Assembly (NCBI GenBank): GCA_036525185.1
Contig: DATDAW010000015.1
Location: 1 to 64,000, forward strand
Origin: DATDAW01 sp036525185
Lineage (GTDB): Bacteria > Verrucomicrobiota > Verrucomicrobiia > Chthoniobacterales > DASVRZ01
Length of the DNA: 64,000 nucleotides
Direction: 5' to 3'
A program made the position numbers and the translations under genes. Below are positions 60,395-64,000 of the stretch, one piece after another. Every line of letters starts with the position of its first letter. Position 1 is the first letter of the stretch. The notes beneath the pieces are model-generated. The model ran no database searches. It was not told where the DNA came from and saw nothing but the letters and a program-made list of their open reading frames with translations.

Positions 60395-60443
60395 CGAATC
60401 CGGGAATCGGAACGATTTTCGGGTTTAATGTCTCGAATCCGGG
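60395..60443. repeat. Direct repeat CGAATCCGGG between pfkA and a small gene
   Basis: The decamer CGAATCCGGG occurs at 60395-60404 and 60434-60443, 39 bases apart; the first is within TCCCG-AATC-CGGGA, a small hairpin, and CCCGAA (60393-60398) can also pair with TTCGGG (60418-60423). These lie in the 73-base spacer ahead of a 68-residue gene and may be an operator or a weak terminator for pfkA. Confidence 0.4.
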
Positions 60444-60456
60444 CATATCTTCGAGC

Positions 60457-60663
60457 ATGAAACTTAACGCCATCCTCGAGGCGCTCCCCCTCCTTTCCTA
60501 CGAAGAGCGCCGCGAGATAAGCCATCGGCTGCTCGAGCTCGAAGCTGCGGACAAGAGCCTAGCCTCACATTACGCGCTCGGGCGATCCGGACTCACGTTT
60601 TTCGAATCCGCGCAGCAACCCGAGGACGCTCCAGCCGCCCTCCGCCCGGATCCGCCCCGCTGA
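60457..60663 (+). CDS. Small antitoxin-like hypothetical protein
   Basis: 68 residues: an N-terminal helix-turn (NAILEALPLLSYEERREISHRL) resembles the short RHH/addiction-module proteins common in Verrucomicrobiota, which often pair with a RelE/VapC-like toxin. No toxin gene follows. The tail (PEDAPAALRPDPPR) is Pro-rich. It could be an orphan antitoxin or a plain regulator; certainty is low. Confidence 0.5.
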   Translation: MKLNAILEALPLLSYEERREISHRLLELEAADKSLASHYALGRSGLTFFESAQQPEDAPAALRPDPPR

Positions 60664-60748
60664 GAGCGATCTGGTTTTTACCCGGCTGTATTTGGAGATG
60701 CCGATAAGTATTGCGGAAAATTTCGCAAGGACATAAGTAAAATCGAAG

Positions 60749-61663
60749 ATGAACCATCTTCTTCGACTCCTGCTTGTTGGCCTTATCTGCATAGGGGCCG
60801 CTCCGGTTTTTGCGGCTGAAACGGGAACAAATCCAGACGTTCCAAAGGCGAAAATCGCCATTATTGGCGGCACATACCTCAATGACATCCTCTTAGACTC
60901 CGGATTGCTCAAGAAGAAGTTCACGATCGAAACCAAAGTTGGGACATCGCCCACCATCCACTACGGCGAGTCGGACGGCGTTCCGTTCTACTATGTCCAT
61001 GGCCATGGTGAAGGAAAATGGCTTCCCACCTGGGTTGCCCTTCATGATCTGGGTGTAAAGGAGGCGGTCGGCGGAGCCACGGCGGGAGGAATTAACACAT
61101 TGATGACCACGTATGATTTCGTGGTTCCGGACGACTTGATCGATTTCAACACGGACCGCCCGAAAATGATTCCGCCAGGCACGCTGAGCGAAACAGGAAT
61201 CATTCTCGCTAGGTTAACGCCTCCGATGGACCCTCTCATTCGCGACATTCTCATCGAGGAAACGCGGAAAATCATCCGCGCGGACCGCGCATTTGACGAT
61301 ATTAACATTCATGAAAAAGGCGTTATCATTCAGGCCGCCGGCGGACGTTTTGAAACAGCCGCGGAGATCCATTATTTCAGGCAAATCGGAGGCGATCTTG
61401 TAACCATGAGCGTGGGTAGCGAAATATCCTATGCGCGACAGGCCGGTGTTAACTACGCATGCCTGGTCATTATTTCGAATCCAGCGGAAGGAATCGCGCC
61501 ATGGTCCTTCGATTCGCTGCCGAAGGTTTATGAGCGTTTGAATCCCGTCAGCCTGGCGGTTCTCCGGGCTGCGCTCCCGCGTTTGGCCGAACTTCCCGCC
61601 GAGGGCCGCGTCGGTGACGGATTGCGCATTCATCCGGAAATGACTTCAAAACCCAAGAAGTAG
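60749..61663 (+). CDS. Exported nucleoside phosphorylase-like protein (MTAP/PNP family)
   Basis: 304 residues. After a Sec signal peptide (LLRLLLVGLICIGAAPVFAAE) comes a trimeric MTAP/PNP fold: IGGTYLND, VGGATAGGINTL, GRFETAAEIHYFRQIGGDLV (the GPRFET motif), MSVGSE and IISNPAEGI. The usual phosphate Arg-His pair (RHG) reads VHGHG, and the purine-recognising Asp is replaced by Asn-Pro, so phosphorolysis is uncertain. Normal family members are cytoplasmic. ATG at 60749; followed by a LacI-type regulator. Confidence 0.84.
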   Translation: MNHLLRLLLVGLICIGAAPVFAAETGTNPDVPKAKIAIIGGTYLNDILLDSGLLKKKFTIETKVGTSPTIHYGESDGVPFYYVHGHGEGKWLPTWVALHDLGVKEAVGGATAGGINTLMTTYDFVVPDDLIDFNTDRPKMIPPGTLSETGIILARLTPPMDPLIRDILIEETRKIIRADRAFDDINIHEKGVIIQAAGGRFETAAEIHYFRQIGGDLVTMSVGSEISYARQAGVNYACLVIISNPAEGIAPWSFDSLPKVYERLNPVSLAVLRAALPRLAELPAEGRVGDGLRIHPEMTSKPKK

Positions 61664-61716
61664 CGGCGGAGAAGCGGCATTGACCGTGTGGGGCATCCCG
61701 CTGTATGGTCGCGCCG

Positions 61717-62730
61717 ATGATAGTGCGTCCCAGAATGCAGGATATTGCTGACGAAACCGGTCTGGGAAAAGCCACTGTGTCTCTGGCGCTGCGCGATGAT
61801 CCTCGGATCCGACCCGAAACCCGCCGCCGCGTAAAGGCCGTCGCCGAACGCTTGGGTTACGTCGCCGATCCGACGGTGGCGTCGATGATGACCCAGCTGC
61901 GCGTGACGCGCGGCCCGAGAAAAAATCTGCAGCCGCCGCTGGCGTTTGTGCATTCGCATCCGACGGACGCCCTGCCGATCAGCCTGCGGCGCTTGTGGGC
62001 GGGCGCGAACAGGCGTGCGAAAGAACTCGGCTTTGAAACTGAAATTTTTCCACTCCATGCACCAGGCGTTTCCGCTGCCCAGCGTTTGCAGGATTTCGAG
62101 AGCCGCGGCATCCGGGGCATTCTTTGGGGCGCGGGTTGCCCGGAAGATTTGGGGAGCGGAGAAAATGCGGTCCTTTGGGAGCCCTTTGCCCATGTGACGA
62201 TGGGGCAGCGCATTTCGCTTCCCCGCTTGCATTTCGCCGGCAACGACTATCACGGGACCGTTTTTATGGCGATGAGCGAGATGTTGCGACTGGGTTATCA
62301 ACGTCTCGGGCTTGCCATTTCGAAGAATACGGACCGCAGCACGGATCTTCGTTTCGGCGGCGGCTTTTGGGCCGGGGCGAAAGCGTTGCTGGCTGCAGAA
62401 AACTGCATCCCACCTTTGTATGTCACCAGTCCAGACGCATTTCTAGCCTGGTTTCGAACGAATCAGCCGGATGCGATTGTGACCACAGATGAAAACGTGC
62501 TTCAATGGCTCACGGGTGAACCGCAGGGCACGGAGATCGGCTTCGCACACCTCGACTGGCATCCGGGATTAACCAATTGGGCGGGGATCGATCAACGTCA
62601 CGAGATCGCTGGCGCGTCTGCCGTCGATATGTTGGTCGAGCAGATTCACCACAACAAACGCGGTGTTCCGCCGGTGCAGCTTTCCACACTTATCAGTGGA
62701 AAATGGATGGTGGGCGGCAGTCGAATATAG
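61717..62730 (+). CDS. LacI-family transcriptional regulator
   Basis: 337-residue repressor. The HTH MQDIADETGLGKATVSLAL is at residues 7-25 and the hinge helix follows (RRVKAVAERLGYVADPTVAS). The C-terminal periplasmic-binding-like domain has RLGYQRLGLAISK and STLISGKWMVGGS near its end. Two ATGs (61705, 61717) are possible; the second suits family N termini. The ligand is probably a sugar or nucleoside-linked metabolite; the adjacent phosphorylase gene is 53 bases upstream. Confidence 0.91.
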   Translation: MIVRPRMQDIADETGLGKATVSLALRDDPRIRPETRRRVKAVAERLGYVADPTVASMMTQLRVTRGPRKNLQPPLAFVHSHPTDALPISLRRLWAGANRRAKELGFETEIFPLHAPGVSAAQRLQDFESRGIRGILWGAGCPEDLGSGENAVLWEPFAHVTMGQRISLPRLHFAGNDYHGTVFMAMSEMLRLGYQRLGLAISKNTDRSTDLRFGGGFWAGAKALLAAENCIPPLYVTSPDAFLAWFRTNQPDAIVTTDENVLQWLTGEPQGTEIGFAHLDWHPGLTNWAGIDQRHEIAGASAVDMLVEQIHHNKRGVPPVQLSTLISGKWMVGGSRI

Positions 62731-62794
62731 ATCCATCACCCGAAGGTTGGTCCCGCCTGAGGAATGGAAATCCATACCGATGAGGAGGGAACAG

Positions 62795-62813
62795 CGGCCG
62801 TTTTTGCCGGCCG
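62795..62813. terminator. Short hairpin between convergent genes
   Basis: CGGCCG (62795-62800) and CGGCCG (62808-62813) pair around TTTTTGC, between the LacI gene (plus) and the PAS-protein gene (minus). A 6-base stem with a T-rich loop is weak; termination in either direction is a guess. Confidence 0.35.
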
Positions 62814-62854
62814 TGCTCACGAGGAAGAAAACTTTTTCTCAATTCACACCGTAT

Positions 62855-63469
62855 TCAATCGCCGGTTCTGAGGGCAATCATACGTGCTATAACCAGAAAG
62901 GTTAGACTCTCAGCCGGATCATGAGGCCGCGGAACGACGCGGATCAGGACGGAGCCTGTTCGCAGTTCGTTCGAATGAAAAATTGCATTTGCTTCGGCCG
63001 CGTCGCCCTCTTTCAAGGCGCGAACCAGCCGCATGATTGCTTGTATTTCGGCTTGGGGCCGATCGTCCGAATCGAGATAGGACGCCGTGAGAGTGCCGCC
63101 CTGACATCCGGACCACTCAGAAAACCGGGGATTTGCCCACAAAAGAAGGCTATCCGCGTCAACAACTGCCAAAAAATCGGCATTGGTCACGCCCAATGCC
63201 GCCAGTTTTTCTTCCGGAATGTTCGGTGGGAACAGCCTCTCCTGGATCCTTCGCCAGACGACTGGGGGTGGGTGCTGGAGTATTCGCGACCCGTCCGCGA
63301 GCTCCGCCGCGCTTGTATTGTAGAGATTGGTTGTGCGCTTTAGAAGCGCTGCGTTTCGTTCGAGCGAAGACTCGAATTCGTTGCGTTCCGGTTCGGCAAG
63401 AGTTCCTGCCGTGTGAAGTAATGCTATTTCGTGTTTAGTACGTACCTTGGTGGGAGATGTGCTTTTCAT
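62855..63469 (-). CDS. PAS-domain protein with anti-sigma-like N terminus
   Basis: 204 residues from ATG 63469. Residues about 15-50 (ALLHTAGTLAEPERNEFESS) look like the helical region of zinc-anti-sigma-type proteins, but the usual His-x3-Cys-x2-Cys is absent. Residues about 85-190 resemble a PAS fold (NADFLAVVDADSLLLWANPR with a later EIQAIMRLVRALKEGD). No transmembrane helix or kinase domain. A cytoplasmic sensor/anti-sigma-like regulator is a guess; no ECF sigma gene is next to it. Confidence 0.6.
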   Translation of the reverse strand: MKSTSPTKVRTKHEIALLHTAGTLAEPERNEFESSLERNAALLKRTTNLYNTSAAELADGSRILQHPPPVVWRRIQERLFPPNIPEEKLAALGVTNADFLAVVDADSLLLWANPRFSEWSGCQGGTLTASYLDSDDRPQAEIQAIMRLVRALKEGDAAEANAIFHSNELRTGSVLIRVVPRPHDPAESLTFLVIARMIALRTGD

Positions 63470-63630
63470 GTTTCCTGCCACAATGTGCTTGCCCCGGAGG
63501 CAACCGGTTATACCGGCCGCTTCCAGAATTCGTTTCGTGAGGGGCCTATCAGACAATTCGATGCAGTTCGCCGTGCGGATTCACAAAATTTGCTGACAAT
63601 TTCACGTTCGCCCCTCAAATTGCCCCGTCA

Positions 63631-64000
63631 ATGATGCCCGAAGCCGCCGCCATTCGTCCCGAGAAACGCACGTGGCTCGATCTCCGCCACGGCGATTGTT
63701 TGGAAGGAATGAAAACCTTGGGGGCAGAGTCTGTGGATCTTGTGGTGACGTCGCCGCCTTACAATCTGGGGATTGGCTACCGCAGCTATGATGACACATG
63801 CTCCCGCGAGGAGTATCTGGCGTGGTGTGTTCAATGGCTCGGGGAAATTCGCCGGGTGCTGAAGCCGGATGGATCGTTTTTTTTAAATGTTGCGGGCTCG
63901 GGGACGAATCCGATGTTTCCGTGGGAGATCCTCGGCGTGGCCGCGAAGGTGTTCGTGCTCCAGAATACGTTCCATTGGATCAAATCCATTACGGTACGGG
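63631..64000 (+). CDS. Site-specific DNA methyltransferase (beta-type, partial)
   Basis: The open frame from ATG 63631 (or 63634) runs off the window end, giving the first about 123 residues. After a short lead, LDLRHGDCLEGMKTLGAESV and the catalytic TSPPYNLGIGY (motif IV) appear near residues 18-55, then EYLAWCVQWLGEIRRVLKPDGSFFLN. The order motif IV-before-I is that of beta-class N6-adenine or N4-cytosine enzymes. No restriction endonuclease gene is visible within the window; specificity cannot be read from this part. Confidence 0.88.
   Translation, partial: MMPEAAAIRPEKRTWLDLRHGDCLEGMKTLGAESVDLVVTSPPYNLGIGYRSYDDTCSREEYLAWCVQWLGEIRRVLKPDGSFFLNVAGSGTNPMFPWEILGVAAKVFVLQNTFHWIKSITVR

Noticed and set aside
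60390..60450. TCGAATCC segments that resemble a tRNA T-loop.
   Set aside because: No matching D-, anticodon- or acceptor-stem arms; interpreted as a repeated decamer.
59463..60473. Minus-strand frame of about 336 codons opposite the PFK gene.
   Set aside because: Antisense of a well-supported gene, no domain, no promoter.

Overview
The window reads as an ordinary chromosomal stretch of a free-living, diderm, heterotrophic bacterium. It carries LptD, a TonB-dependent receptor, many Sec signal peptides and a complete RecBCD set. The mix of families points to a soil-type member of the Verrucomicrobiota (Chthoniobacter/Udaeobacter-like): a Sui1-type factor, paired polytopic membrane proteins, a trypanosome/plant-type phosphofructokinase, a fused Fe-S/Mo hydroxylase, and few clear Shine-Dalgarno sites. 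This placement is inferred from gene content, not from a marker gene. No tRNA, rRNA, CRISPR array, insertion sequence or prophage was recognised.

Layout. 1-1050: a higBA toxin-antitoxin pair with a clear promoter/operator, and a Sui1-like factor. 1077-3285: a ZnuD-like metal receptor with a palindrome inside its promoter. 3374-8800: tgt and queG (queuosine), flanking a small regulon of three membrane proteins and a winged-helix regulator with three CTTTG-N5-CAAAG sites, then aroK and a cold-shock gene. 8994-15028: housekeeping metabolism (purE, sua5/tsaC-like, glutamate-type dehydrogenase, SDR epimerase, DAHP synthase, LOG-like protein). 15145-19513: a sugar ABC importer without its ATPase. 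19628-20208: two small exported Thr-rich proteins. 20537-29461: an exported M3 peptidase followed by a full oppABCDF set and a methyltransferase.

31517-38412: a purine/molybdenum cluster (FAD subunit, 8-oxoguanine-deaminase-like amidohydrolase, MocA-like nucleotidyltransferase, fused Fe-S/Mo subunit). 38475-41159: a Uma2 relic, a small putative lipoprotein, two TPM-domain proteins and LemA. 41228-45182: a YbbP/YbbA-type ABC system divergent from a TesA-like esterase. 45291-53454: recC-recB-recD with overlapping stops and starts. 53455-54005: a G+C-rich islet holding a headless slipin fragment and a strong hairpin. 54075-64000: class-V aminotransferase, UDP-glucose dehydrogenase, LptD, PFK, a secreted nucleoside-phosphorylase-like protein, a LacI regulator, a PAS protein and the start of a DNA methyltransferase.

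The two most unusual signals are these. First, a set of intergenic elements at six places (26383, 27437, 28545, 34510, 43733, 45207), each built from a short word repeated on one arm and its reverse complement repeated on the other. Three of them sit in consecutive spacers of the opp operon, and some run into start or stop codons. Second, the membrane-protein/winged-helix regulon with three copies of one operator.
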